A DNA stretch of 64,000 bases. Source: Marinobacter bryozoorum. GTDB lineage: Bacteria; Pseudomonadota; Gammaproteobacteria; Pseudomonadales; Oleiphilaceae. Both the position numbers and the translations under genes were made by a program. The notes beneath the pieces were generated by a model. The model had not been told where the DNA came from. It worked only from the letters and a program-made list of their open reading frames with translations, and searched no databases. Where the stretch lies: positions 1-64,000 of the forward strand of contig NZ_JAKZAH010000019.1 of the NCBI RefSeq assembly GCF_023156245.1. The letters run 5' to 3'. Of the stretch, positions 16,393 to 26,321 are shown one piece after another (position 1 is the first letter of the stretch; each line of letters opens with the position of its first letter).

Positions 16393-16797
16393 ATGAACGG
16401 TTTGCAGGCCTATCAGCGCGTAAACACCCAGACCAGCATCACCGATGCGGATCCCCACAAGCTGATCCAGCTGCTGTATAACGGGGCGTTGGAGCGCATC
16501 AACATGGCCAAGGCGAAGATCCAGCAGAAGGATTACAGCGCCAAGGGGCAGCTAATCAGCAAAGCCATCGAGATTGTCGGCGGCCTGCGCAGCTTCCTGG
16601 ACTTTGAGAAAGGCGGGGAACTGGCCCTGCGGCTGGAAGCCCTCTATGACTACATGGAGCGCATGCTGCTGGAAGCCAGCGCGAAGAACGACCTGGACAA
16701 GCTGGACGAAGTGGCTAACCTGCTGCGTTCCGTGAAGGAAGGCTGGGATGGTATCCGCGGGGAAGTGGAGAGCCAGCAGGCGCAGGCTGTAGGTTGA
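16393..16797 (+). CDS. fliS: Flagellin export chaperone FliS
   Basis: A 134-residue four-helix chaperone that holds flagellin monomers before export. Typical features: MNGLQAYQRVNTQTSITDAD, then HKLIQLLYNGALERI and a C-terminal LLRSVKEGWDGIRGEV. It is 88 bases after fliD and probably co-transcribed with it. No fliT is found downstream; dispersed repeats follow instead. Confidence 0.95.
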   Translation: MNGLQAYQRVNTQTSITDADPHKLIQLLYNGALERINMAKAKIQQKDYSAKGQLISKAIEIVGGLRSFLDFEKGGELALRLEALYDYMERMLLEASAKNDLDKLDEVANLLRSVKEGWDGIRGEVESQQAQAVG

Positions 16798-16832
16798 TAG
16801 TTATAGCCACGGAATCGGCGGCCCTTTGATAA

Positions 16833-16902
16833 GCGCCCTTCGACAAGCTCAGGGCGAACGGGGAGAAGGACAGGCGCCCTTCGACAGGCTCAGGGCGAAC
16901 GG
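16833..16902. repeat. Two direct AGGGCGAACGG-type repeats
   Basis: Two 29-bp copies (16833-16861 and 16874-16902) starting GCGCCCTTCGACA and ending CTCAGGGCGAACGG, 12 bases apart, differing at one base. The reverse complement of the same element occurs at 14155-14195. Confidence 0.8.
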
Positions 16903-16932
16903 AAAGAAAGGGTGAAGAGACAATAAGTTACG

Positions 16933-16993
16933 GGCCACTGAATCCACGGGAACCTATTTTTTAACTTTCGTGGGTTTGGTGGATTTAGTGGCC
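16933..16993. repeat. CACGGAA-type inverted repeat
   Basis: GGCCACTGAATCCACGGG near the left end and GGATTTAGTGGCC at the right end form a long imperfect hairpin, related to 14071-14137. The 16798-17053 gap holds only these repeats. Confidence 0.65.
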
Positions 16994-17053
16994 AGAATTA
17001 TATTTGTTTGGCAAACCCGCCCCGCCAGAATACTCGGGCAGTCTATCTTTTGG

Positions 17054-17308
17054 CTATGCCTGGTTTCGGGCACTCTGCAGTTGCAGGCCGGCCTCAAGTG
17101 TCTCTGGCGCAATATCCTGCCCGTTCGGCCACGTTATTGCGCCGTACAGTACATGAACCTGCTTGAAGTAAGCCGGGTCTTTCAGCTCCCGGAATGAGCC
17201 CCGATCCAGGTAGGGCTTCATATCAAACATGCCTTCCAGGCCGTCCACGCGTACGATGCGGAGGACAAAGTCGCTCAATGGTGTCACCGTTTGTACATCC
17301 CAGTGCAT
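17054..17308 (-). CDS. DUF2442 domain protein
   Basis: An 84-residue protein with the DUF2442 pattern: MHWDVQTVTPLSDFVLRIV, then FDMKPYLDRGSFRELKDPAYF and ITWPNGQDIAPETLE. The family is known mostly next to DUF4160 genes, where the pair is suspected to act as a toxin-antitoxin-like module; that role is not demonstrated. The gene begins 15 bases after the DUF4160 stop, so the two form an operon. Confidence 0.8.
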   Translation of the reverse strand: MHWDVQTVTPLSDFVLRIVRVDGLEGMFDMKPYLDRGSFRELKDPAYFKQVHVLYGAITWPNGQDIAPETLEAGLQLQSARNQA

Positions 17309-17323
17309 AGGGCCAGCTCCTTT

Positions 17324-17590
17324 CTATAAAGGCGGTATTCTGAAGGGTAGCTCGCCTTCAGCCGCGAGATTCCAGTCTACCAGTAATTCTTCTTGGTGTA
17401 GTTCAATCCATGCCTGCACCAGCCGGAGCTGTTTTCGAGGTAATGTGCCGGCGAGAACTTCGCCATCGACCAGGCTAATCGAGGCTTCATGCTCAGCGTA
17501 TCTTGCATGAATGTGAGGCAGGTTGTGATGCTGGTTGTCCAGCAGATACATTCTGATGAGGATTCCGTAGAACATTGAAATAACCGGCAT
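17324..17590 (-). CDS. DUF4160 domain protein
   Basis: An 88-residue protein starting MPVISMFYGILIRMYLLDNQ. The HNLPHIHARYAEHEASI block and the hydrophobic tail QAWIELHQEELLVDWNLA are typical of DUF4160. I used ATG 17590 with GGAGTG upstream; the open frame continues further but without homology. First gene of an operon with DUF2442. Confidence 0.8.
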   Translation of the reverse strand: MPVISMFYGILIRMYLLDNQHHNLPHIHARYAEHEASISLVDGEVLAGTLPRKQLRLVQAWIELHQEELLVDWNLAAEGELPFRIPPL

Positions 17591-17799
17591 GGCGCACTCC
17601 GTTTGCAATCTGGTTCTCCTTGTCGCGCTGATGCTACCTCGGTCGTAAGCAATACGTAACTGTCTTCGTGCAATACGGTTCACCACGGGCCCAATAGCCA
17701 TTCCCCCCGCACTCCCGTACAATATGCGCCTTATTTTCAGAGTCAGAAGACGGGGCCGGGCCTCGTTTTTTCGTTTTCGTGATTCGCAGGAGCAAGGGC

Positions 17800-19011
17800 A
17801 TGTCTGATATCAAAAAGGTGGTGCTGGCCTATTCCGGTGGTCTGGATACATCCGTGATCGTTCGCTGGCTGCAGGACACCTATAACTGTGAGGTGGTGAC
17901 CTTTACCGCCGACATCGGCCAGGGTGAGGAAGTCGAGCCGGCCCGTGAGAAGGCCAAGGCCCTGGGTGTTAAGGAAATCTACATCGAGGACCTGCGCGAG
18001 GAGTACGTGCGGGACTACGTGTTCCCCATGTTCCGCGCCAATACCATCTATGAGGGCGAGTACCTGCTGGGTACTTCCATTGCCCGCCCGCTGATCGCCC
18101 GCCGACTGATCGAGATTGCCAACGAGACCGGCGCTGACGCCATCTCCCACGGCGCCACTGGTAAGGGTAACGACCAGGTGCGTTTCGAACTCGGCGCCTA
18201 CGCACTGAAGCCGGGTGTGAAGGTGATTGCGCCCTGGCGTGAGTGGGACCTGAACTCCCGCGAGAAGCTGATGGCCTACTGCGATGAGCGCAATATTCCG
18301 GTGGAGAAGAAGAAGGGCAAGAGCCCGTACTCCATGGATGCCAACCTGCTGCACATCTCCTACGAAGGCATCAACCTGGAAGATCCTTGGGCGGAAGCCG
18401 AGGACGATATGTGGCGCTGGAGCGTGTCCCCGGAAGCCGCGCCGGACCAGCCGACCTACATTGAAGTCACCTACGAGAAGGGCGATATCGTCGCCATCGA
18501 CGGCCAGGCCATGAAGCCCCACGAGGTGCTGGAACACCTGAACAAGGTGGGCGGTGACAACGGCATTGGCCGTATCGATATCGTCGAGAACCGCTACGTG
18601 GGCATGAAGTCCCGCGGCTGCTACGAAACCCCTGGCGGCACCATCATGCTGCGGGCGCACCGTGCCATCGAGTCCATCACACTGGACCGTGAGGTTGCCC
18701 ACCTGAAGGACAACATCATGCCGCGCTACGCCGAGGTGATCTACAACGGCTACTGGTGGTCACCGGAGCGTGAAGCCCTGCAGGCACTGATCGACAAGAC
18801 CCAGGAGTACGTCAACGGTACCGTTCGCCTGAAGCTCTACAAGGGCAACGTGGACGTGGTCGGCCGCAAATCCGAGGACTCCCTGTTTGACGAGAAGATT
18901 GCCACCTTCGAGGAAGACGAGGGCGCCTACGACCAGAAGGATGCGGAAGGCTTTATCAAGCTGAACGCCCTGCGGTTGCGGATTGCTGCGGGTAAGGGTC
19001 GGAAGCTCTGA
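17800..19011 (+). CDS. argG: Argininosuccinate synthase
   Basis: A 403-residue cytosolic enzyme joining citrulline and aspartate with ATP in arginine biosynthesis. The PP-loop [15 protein letters not shown] is at residues 9-23, and later blocks ([33 protein letters not shown]) are intact. It starts at ATG 17800 with AGGAG upstream. It is monocistronic with its own terminator; no other arg genes are near. Confidence 0.97.
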   Translation: MSDIKKVVLAYSGGLDTSVIVRWLQDTYNCEVVTFTADIGQGEEVEPAREKAKALGVKEIYIEDLREEYVRDYVFPMFRANTIYEGEYLLGTSIARPLIARRLIEIANETGADAISHGATGKGNDQVRFELGAYALKPGVKVIAPWREWDLNSREKLMAYCDERNIPVEKKKGKSPYSMDANLLHISYEGINLEDPWAEAEDDMWRWSVSPEAAPDQPTYIEVTYEKGDIVAIDGQAMKPHEVLEHLNKVGGDNGIGRIDIVENRYVGMKSRGCYETPGGTIMLRAHRAIESITLDREVAHLKDNIMPRYAEVIYNGYWWSPEREALQALIDKTQEYVNGTVRLKLYKGNVDVVGRKSEDSLFDEKIATFEEDEGAYDQKDAEGFIKLNALRLRIAAGKGRKL

Positions 19012-19046
19012 TCCGGTTCCTGGATTGAGTAAATTCCCGTTTCTGG

Positions 19047-19072
19047 AATGCCCGGCACTGCCGGGCATTTCT
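19047..19072 (+). terminator. argG terminator
   Basis: AATGCCCGGCA, a short loop and GCCGGGCATTTCTG form a strong hairpin 35 bases after the argG stop codon. Confidence 0.8.
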
Positions 19073-19126
19073 GTTACTATCATGCGATACTTGGCGAGGG
19101 TTTAGCCGATGTTGCAGGAGTCAAAG

Positions 19127-19327
19127 ATGGATGATCGTGTGGAAGTGGTTGTCCGGAAACTCGAACATTTACCGCCAGATCGGCTGGCAGAAGTTGAGGA
19201 TTTTATTGACTTTCTGAGCCAGAAAGATCGGGAGCGTCATGCGCGCCAGGATTTTGCGCGCGGGACTGAGGCGTCTTTCCAAAGGATTTGGGATAACGAC
19301 GAAGATGCAGAATACGACAAGTTATGA
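19127..19327 (+). CDS. Antitoxin of a MazF-like module (DUF2281-type)
   Basis: A 66-residue acidic protein. The N-terminal helix VRKLEHLPPDRLAEVEDFI is the DUF2281/VapB-like motif; the C-terminal half (FQRIWDNDEDAEYDKL) is the probable toxin-binding tail. It starts at ATG 19127, seven bases after AGGAG. It overlaps the toxin gene by 23 bases. Confidence 0.8.
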   Translation: MDDRVEVVVRKLEHLPPDRLAEVEDFIDFLSQKDRERHARQDFARGTEASFQRIWDNDEDAEYDKL

Positions 19328-19652
19328 GTTTGGCGATGTTGTTCTTGTCGGGTTTCCCTTCACGAACCTGAAAGCCAGCAAAAAGCGACCAGCTGTCGTA
19401 GTAAGTCATGAGCGGTACCAACGATATCGTCCCGACGTAATTTTGATGGCGATTACCAGTCAGGTTCGGGAGCCGCTCAGTTTTGGAGAAACCTTTGTTA
19501 AAAGCTGGAAGGAAGCTGGTTTGCTGAAACCCTCCGTAATGAAGCCTCTGATTGCTACAGTGGAGCAAGGCATAGTGCTCAGGCACCTTGGGCATTTGGA
19601 AGCGGAGGACAAGGTGGCGCTAGAGCGTCTGCTCAAGGAGATTCTGACATAA
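19305..19652 (+). CDS. PemK/MazF-like mRNA interferase toxin
   Basis: A 115-residue toxin starting MQNTTSYEFGDVVLVGFPFT. The SH3-like barrel motifs GDVVLVGFPFTNL, KKRPAVVVS and LIATVEQGIVLRHLG match PemK/MazF ribonucleases, which cut mRNA. Its start is inside the antitoxin 3' end, as is common in these modules. The longer upstream frame is shadow sequence of the antitoxin. Confidence 0.85.
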   Translation: MQNTTSYEFGDVVLVGFPFTNLKASKKRPAVVVSHERYQRYRPDVILMAITSQVREPLSFGETFVKSWKEAGLLKPSVMKPLIATVEQGIVLRHLGHLEAEDKVALERLLKEILT

Positions 19653-20009
19653 AAAAGGCCAACCCCATTCGGAGCCGGCCTGAGAACAACAAACAAGGAA
19701 AGTTCGAAACTGCCTGAAACAACACAACGGTGTCCCAAAATACCAGCGGGAGTACTGCACGATCCCCCGCCGTTGGGGGTGGATACTGCCAGGAGATACT
19801 GCCCGATTCCCCTGATCCACGTGTCCAGAATAGGCCCATGCCGGCCTGAAGTCTGTTGAGCTTGTGTTTTCGTGTGTTACCGCGTGTTGTCCGTATCCTG
19901 TCCTTCTGTAAACACGACCGGCGGGGTCGATGTGGCGGGCGTTTGTCGCTATGCTATCGGCCATTCGTCAGCCCCGACCAGGGGGCGATTCTTTGCAGGA
20001 GAAATGACC
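19653..20009. other. Intergenic region, no gene seen
   Basis: A 357-bp gap between the MazF-like toxin and yajQ. The AGGCC/GGCCT pair with an A/T run at 19650-19683 could be a weak terminator on either strand. No further gene or repeat family recognised elsewhere in the window was found. Confidence 0.5.
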
Positions 20010-20492
20010 ATGCCTTCCTTTGATATCGTTTCCGAGATTGATATGCACGAAGTCAGCAACGCTGTGGACCAGGCCAAGCGGGAGCTGGGTAACCGTTGGG
20101 ATTTCAAGAATGTGGAGGCGGATATCGAGCTGGACGACCAGACCATTACCGTCAGCGCCGAGCAGGAGTTCCAGCTGGAGCAGCTGATGGACATGTTGCG
20201 CATGGCCTTTGCCAAGCGGAACATCGATGCCCGGGCCATCGATGACGACGGCGAGAGCAAGGCCGGCAAGCTGGTGAAGAAGCACCTGAAGCTGCGCCAG
20301 GGTATCGAGACCGATCAGGGCAAGAAGATCGTCAAGATGATCAAGGACGCCAAGATGAAGGTCCAGGCCAGCATCCAGGGGGACAAGGTGCGGGTAAACG
20401 GCAAGAAGCGGGATGACCTTCAGGAAGTCATTGCCATGCTGAAAGACTCGGACCTGGAATTGCCCCTGCAGTTCAACAACTTCCGCGACTGA
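20010..20492 (+). CDS. yajQ: YajQ family nucleotide-binding protein
   Basis: A 160-residue protein beginning MPSFDIVSEIDMHEVSNAVD, with the conserved RELGNRWDFKN and GKKIVKMIKDAKMKVQASI blocks. YajQ proteins bind RNA and GTP or c-di-GMP, and in Xanthomonas affect virulence gene control; the role here is unknown. AGGAG is eight bases before ATG 20010, making this start better than 20004. A permease gene follows after 25 bases, suggesting an operon. Confidence 0.93.
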   Translation: MPSFDIVSEIDMHEVSNAVDQAKRELGNRWDFKNVEADIELDDQTITVSAEQEFQLEQLMDMLRMAFAKRNIDARAIDDDGESKAGKLVKKHLKLRQGIETDQGKKIVKMIKDAKMKVQASIQGDKVRVNGKKRDDLQEVIAMLKDSDLELPLQFNNFRD

Positions 20493-20517
20493 ACGGAGCT
20501 GCGCCATCTTTCCCCGT

Positions 20518-21897
20518 GTGGATTCCGCCTGGCTGAGGGAAACCGTCTATACCTTCACCCGCTGGCAGGTTATTGCCATGCTGTTCCTTGGCTTCTCGGC
20601 GGGCCTGCCATTCTTGCTGGTGTTCTCCACCCTGAATGCCAGGCTCGCCGATGTGGGGGTGGAGACGGCCACCATCGGCTTTTTCAGCTGGCTGGGGATT
20701 ACCTATTCCATAAAGGTCTTCTGGGCGCCGGTAGTGGACCGCCTGCGGTTGCCAATACTGGACCGGTTGCTGGGCAAGCGCCGTAGCTGGATCTTCCTCG
20801 CCCAGGCCGGCATTGCCACCGGGCTGTTCCTCATGGCGACGGTGGACCCGGTGGTCGCGCCGGAAATGATGGCCCTGTTCGGGTTGCTGGTGGCTTTCTC
20901 CTCCGCCACCCAGGATGTCGCTATCGACGCCTACCGTATTGAGATTGCCCCGGAACGCCTGCAGGCCGCGCTGGCATCCACCTATATCTTCGGTTACCGG
21001 CTGGCCTTGCTGGTGGCCGGCGCCGGCGCGTTATACCTGGCGGAGTTCTGGTCCTGGACCGTCTCCTACCAGGTGATGGCGTTGCTGGTGGGTGTGGGCA
21101 TGCTGACCGTGCTTGTGGTCCGGGAGCCGGTGGTCAATCACTTCGAGGCAGCGGCGGATATTGCCCAGCGGGTACGGGCGGAGGCTGAGCAGCGGGCTCA
21201 CCTGCCGATGGGACTGGCAAAGCTGGTGGGCTGGTTCTCCGCGGCGGTGGCGGGGCCCTTCCTCGATTTCTTCCGGCGCTACCGGGAGCTGGCGCTGCTG
21301 ATCCTGCTGACGGTCGCGGTCTACCGGATCTCCGATATCGCCATGGGCGTGATGGCTAATCCGTTCTACCTGAATTTCATGGGCTTCTCGAAAACACAGG
21401 TGGCGGACGTCACCAAGGTGTTTGGCTTCTTTATGACCATCGCCGGCTCCATGGTAGGAGGCGTGATGGTGGTGCGTTACGGCGTGCGCAAAATCCTTGT
21501 ACTGGGCGCGGTAATGACGGCAGCGACTAACCTGCTGTTTGTCTGGCTCGCCCAGATGCCGCCGGATATTGTGACCCTGGCGGTGGTGGTCAGTGCCGAC
21601 AATCTCAGTGGCGGCATCGCCAATGTGGCGCTGATTGCTTGGCTGTCCAGCATGACCAGCGCGTCCTTCACCGCCACCCAGTATGCGCTGTTCAGCTCCC
21701 TGATGACGCTGCCTGGCAAGTTCCTGGGGGGGTTCTCGGGTATTGTGGTAGCGGACTTCGGCTATGCGGAGTTCTTCCTGGTGGCCGGAGGTATGGGTGT
21801 GCCGGCTATCTTGCTGTCCATGTACATGCTCAAAAACGGCCAGCGACTGGACGAGCGGGCGCCGGTGAAGGCGTCTTCTGTTTCCGGGGGGGAGTGA
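20518..21897 (+). CDS. ampG: AmpG-like MFS permease
   Basis: A 459-residue inner-membrane protein of the major facilitator superfamily with 12 or more hydrophobic segments. N-terminal signature WQVIAMLFLGFSAGLPFLLV and VFWAPVVDRLRLP, plus SATQDVAIDAYRIEI, match the AmpG muropeptide permeases, which recycle anhydro-muropeptides and so influence beta-lactamase induction. The annotated GTG at 20518 has no good ribosome site. GGAG lies seven bases before an in-frame ATC at 20506, so a rare AUC start is possible. Confidence 0.8.
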   Translation: MDSAWLRETVYTFTRWQVIAMLFLGFSAGLPFLLVFSTLNARLADVGVETATIGFFSWLGITYSIKVFWAPVVDRLRLPILDRLLGKRRSWIFLAQAGIATGLFLMATVDPVVAPEMMALFGLLVAFSSATQDVAIDAYRIEIAPERLQAALASTYIFGYRLALLVAGAGALYLAEFWSWTVSYQVMALLVGVGMLTVLVVREPVVNHFEAAADIAQRVRAEAEQRAHLPMGLAKLVGWFSAAVAGPFLDFFRRYRELALLILLTVAVYRISDIAMGVMANPFYLNFMGFSKTQVADVTKVFGFFMTIAGSMVGGVMVVRYGVRKILVLGAVMTAATNLLFVWLAQMPPDIVTLAVVVSADNLSGGIANVALIAWLSSMTSASFTATQYALFSSLMTLPGKFLGGFSGIVVADFGYAEFFLVAGGMGVPAILLSMYMLKNGQRLDERAPVKASSVSGGE

Positions 21898-21900
21898 TTT

Positions 21901-22096
21901 TTGCCACGGAAACCACGGAAGGACACGGAAAAAGCAAAGACTTTTTGGCCACGAACACCACGAAATCTCACGAAAAAACAAAAAAGTTTTTAATTTCGTG
22001 TTCTTTCGTGGCCGAAGTCTTTTCGTCCGTGTAATTCCGTGAGTGTCCGTGGCTAAAGATATGTTTTTCTTTTCCGTGTCCTTCCGTGGCAAAAAA
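21901..22096. repeat. CACGGAA-type repeat cluster
   Basis: Two nested inverted repeats: an outer pair built on GCCACGGAAACCACGGAAGG (21904 on) and its complement near 22075-22090, and an inner pair built on GGCCACGAACACCACGAAAT and TTTCGTGTTCTTTCGTGGCC. It fills the gap between the convergent permease and alkyltransferase-like genes. Confidence 0.75.
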
Positions 22097-22109
22097 AGGT
22101 CCGTCCACC

Positions 22110-22418
22110 TCATGGCCGCCAGCGATACCGGCTCATGGACACCCGCCCGTTAACCACTTCCACGCCTTCCCCTTCCAGTAGCGATCTTTGCCGTTCAAAG
22201 GTTTCAGAACCTTCCGGAAAGGCGATCTGGCCGGTGTTGCGGATTACCCGGAACCAGGGCACGGAATGCCCGGCCGGGAGTTTGCCCAGTGCTTTTCCGA
22301 CGAACCGGGCCTGTCGCCCCAGGCCGGCCATGTCGGCTACTTGTCCGTAGCTGGCGACATGGCCCGGCGGGATGGCCAGGACGACCTGCCAGATTCTCTG
22401 TTCCCGTGTCGGTTCCAT
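22110..22418 (-). CDS. Alkyltransferase-like protein (Atl/YbaZ type)
   Basis: A 102-residue protein with the MGMT C-terminal DNA-binding fold: PPGHVASYGQVADMAG, the arginine-finger region GRQARFVGKALG, and PWFRVIRNTGQ. The catalytic PCHRV motif of O6-methylguanine methyltransferases is replaced by PWFRV, so the acceptor cysteine is tryptophan. This is the hallmark of Atl proteins, which bind O6-alkylguanine without repairing it and hand the lesion to nucleotide excision repair. Confidence 0.92.
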   Translation of the reverse strand: MEPTREQRIWQVVLAIPPGHVASYGQVADMAGLGRQARFVGKALGKLPAGHSVPWFRVIRNTGQIAFPEGSETFERQRSLLEGEGVEVVNGRVSMSRYRWRP

Positions 22419-22586
22419 CAGTTAACGGCCCGTTTGATCTTGAAGTTTGCACTTTTGCCCTGATGGTAATGGAAGCCTGTTATCCGGGCCATGGTAAAAG
22501 CCCGGAGTTCAGCCTGGCACTGGAAATCCGAACCCGGTTTTCCCTGGCCAACAAGTCACAGTGGGGGAGGCCCCGGGAGGCATCGA

Positions 22587-23108
22587 TTGCCGGTATTTGT
22601 CTTTCTTTTCATTGTCATGCCCATTGCGGAAATGGCGGTGTTGATCCAGGTGGGCACGATGATTGGTGTGTTGCCGACCATTGGCCTGGTGCTGTTGACC
22701 GCCGTTATTGGCGCAGCGCTGCTCAAGCAGCAGGGGCTGGCCACACTGACGCGGGCGAACCAGCGTCTCAACAGTGGTGAGCTGCCGGCACAGGAGGTGG
22801 CTGAGGGCCTGGTCCTCGCCGTTGGAGGGGCCTTGCTGCTGACGCCTGGCTTTATTACCGACACCTTCGGGTTCCTGTGCCTGATTCCCGGAACACGCCA
22901 CTGGTTTGTTCACCAGGCCATGAAGCGCATGGTGGTCCGGGGGCAGGGCAGCAGCTTTTTCTTTAGCTCCGGCGGTTTTACCTCCGGCGGTGGTGATCCG
23001 TTTGGCGGGCAGGGGCCCTTTGGTCGCCGCCCGGACGGAGAAGATCCCATTGAGGGTGAGTATCGTGATGAAACCGAGCGGGACCACGATCGCATCGAAA
23101 AAAAGTGA
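22587..23108 (+). CDS. fxsA: FxsA family membrane protein
   Basis: A 173-residue inner-membrane protein with the FxsA domain: several hydrophobic segments (PVFVFLFIVMPIAEMAVLI, then TIGLVLLTAVIGAALL and LVLAVGGALLLTPGFITDTF) followed by a Gly/Phe-rich and charged tail. In E. coli FxsA counters phage T7 exclusion by the F plasmid. The start is TTG 22587, with GGGAGG six bases upstream; no ATG is well placed. It lies just before groES, as in many gammaproteobacteria. Confidence 0.9.
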   Translation: MPVFVFLFIVMPIAEMAVLIQVGTMIGVLPTIGLVLLTAVIGAALLKQQGLATLTRANQRLNSGELPAQEVAEGLVLAVGGALLLTPGFITDTFGFLCLIPGTRHWFVHQAMKRMVVRGQGSSFFFSSGGFTSGGGDPFGGQGPFGRRPDGEDPIEGEYRDETERDHDRIEKK

Positions 23109-23128
23109 AAATTTTTTGCTCCGGGGTG

Positions 23129-23153
23129 TTGAAAACCAAACGGCTACCCCCAT
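23129..23153 (+). promoter_or_regulatory. Sigma-32 heat-shock promoter of groESL
   Basis: TTGAAA-N13-CCCCAT, both boxes matching the RpoH consensus, 117 bases before the groES start and just after the fxsA stop. Confidence 0.85.
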
Positions 23154-23269
23154 TAAGGTCTCACAAGTTCGCTGCGGGCAGATAATCATCTGCAAAACAG
23201 AGGGTTAACTGCCCCGGCATTTAACGCAACGTCATTGTCACAGACAGTCTGACACTGGAGAAATCGAGA

Positions 23270-23560
23270 ATGAAAATTCGTCCGCTTCACGACCGTGTTG
23301 TCGTACGCCGTAAGGAAGAAGAAGAGAAAACTGCCGGTGGTATCGTGCTGCCCGGTAATGCCAAGGAAAAGCCGTCTCAGGGCGAGGTAGTGGCTGTTGG
23401 TAACGGCCGGATTCTCGACAACGGCGAAACCCGCGCATTGGCGGTCAAGGCAGGTGACACAGTAGTTTTCGGCCAGTACGCCGGTAACACCGTCAAGATC
23501 GACGGTGAAGAACTGCTGATCATGAGCGAGAACGAAATTTACGGTGTGCTCGAGGGCTGA
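23270..23560 (+). CDS. groES: Co-chaperonin GroES
   Basis: A 96-residue lid of the chaperonin. Sequence [20 protein letters not shown], mobile-loop region [16 protein letters not shown] and the C-terminal block [11 protein letters not shown] are standard. GACACTGGAG precedes the start. It is expressed with groEL from the upstream heat-shock promoter. Confidence 0.98.
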   Translation: MKIRPLHDRVVVRRKEEEEKTAGGIVLPGNAKEKPSQGEVVAVGNGRILDNGETRALAVKAGDTVVFGQYAGNTVKIDGEELLIMSENEIYGVLEG

Positions 23561-23642
23561 GGCCTGCCGCAACCGGGATAACGCATTCAATCCGATTGTT
23601 TGCTGAACACTTCAGACGATTGGCTTAATCGAACAGGAATAG

Positions 23643-25295
<1,653 letters not shown>

Positions 25296-25313
25296 TCAGC
25301 CTGCCCGGCACCC

Positions 25314-25385
25314 CAGGCATCGCTTTGTGACAAGGCGATGCCTGCCCCGAAACCCCGCATGGGATCCTCCCGGCGGGGTTTTTTT
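25314..25385 (+). terminator. Tandem terminators of groESL
   Basis: First hairpin CAGGCATCGC/GCGATGCCTG (25314-25344), then AACCCCGC/GCGGGGTTTTTTT (25351-25385) with a clear T tract. Only the second has the full rho-independent form. Confidence 0.85.
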
Positions 25386-25526
25386 GTGTTTCAGGTTTTA
25401 TCTTCCCGTGGCAGGTCACGTAGAATGCGTCAGATGGCTATCAACCTGTGAAACAGTGTCATAAAGTTGATGCAGGTTGCTGCCATAATTCAGGAAACAG
25501 GGATTCGCCGTGGCGCCCGGACAACA

Positions 25527-26321
25527 ATGACAGACTCTTCAAGCCGACCCTTTATCAGACCCGCCAAGGTGATCCTCCTGGTATTACTGATGTTGCTTGT
25601 CTACGCCGTGGCGTTGGTCGCCTGGTTACCCGCTGGCTGGGTGTGGGCACAGGCGTCGGAGCATGTATCTTTGCCACCGGGTGTGTCCGTACAGCAGGTA
25701 TCCGGCCCGCTCTGGAACGGGGCGGCCCGTATCGAGGTGCAGCGCAAGCCGGTTCGGGTGGAGTGGCAGTTGACCTGGCCTGATGTGATGACAATGCGCC
25801 AGCCTGTTGCGGTAAAGCTTGAGACGGTGTCATCCCGAGTGGACGGAGACCTGGCATTCGACTGGCCCGGGTCGGTCACAGCGAACCTGACCGGGCGCCT
25901 GCATATCCCGGAGTTTGCGGACCTGATCCGCCAGAGTGGCGGAGCCTTGCTTGAGGGCGACGTTATCCTGGACCGGCTGCGGGTTGCCGTTACTGACCAG
26001 CAGCTCGAAAGTGCAACTGGCCTGGCGAGATGGCCGGGTGGTAACGTCAGCTGGCCCATGGGGAATCGTCGCGAAACCGCCGTGTTTCCGCCCATGCAGG
26101 CCACACTCACCGAGTCGGTCGATGGGTTTCTGCTTCGCATCAGCGAGCAGGGCAAGGCTGAGCCCGCTGCCGAGGCCGGCCTGGCACTCGACGGTATGAT
26201 GAATATCCGGGTCTACAAGCGCATGGTCGACCTGGCCGGGCAGAGTTGGTCTTCCAGCGCGCAGCCCGGTGATGTGATTTTTCAGGTGCAGCAACCGTTA
26301 CTGCCGGGAGGGCGGCCCTGA
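25527..26321 (+). CDS. gspN: Type II secretion protein GspN
   Basis: A 264-residue inner-membrane protein. One N-terminal transmembrane segment (VILLVLLMLLVYAVALVAWL) is followed by a periplasmic domain with VSGPLWNGAARIEVQRKPV, the signature of GspN. GspN is an accessory component of some type II secretion systems. I chose ATG 25527 (MTDSSSRPFIRP); an in-frame ATG at 25467 would add 20 residues, and neither has a strong ribosome site. It overlaps gspC by one base. Confidence 0.8.
   Translation: MTDSSSRPFIRPAKVILLVLLMLLVYAVALVAWLPAGWVWAQASEHVSLPPGVSVQQVSGPLWNGAARIEVQRKPVRVEWQLTWPDVMTMRQPVAVKLETVSSRVDGDLAFDWPGSVTANLTGRLHIPEFADLIRQSGGALLEGDVILDRLRVAVTDQQLESATGLARWPGGNVSWPMGNRRETAVFPPMQATLTESVDGFLLRISEQGKAEPAAEAGLALDGMMNIRVYKRMVDLAGQSWSSSAQPGDVIFQVQQPLLPGGRP

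Noticed and set aside
17743-18702. 319-residue frame antisense to argG
   Set aside because: It is the mirror of a strongly coding gene; the GC-rich third positions of argG keep the opposite frame open.
21031-22113. 360-residue minus-strand frame over the permease 3' end and the CACGGAA repeats
   Set aside because: His/Arg-rich shadow translation of the permease and repeats, with no domain.
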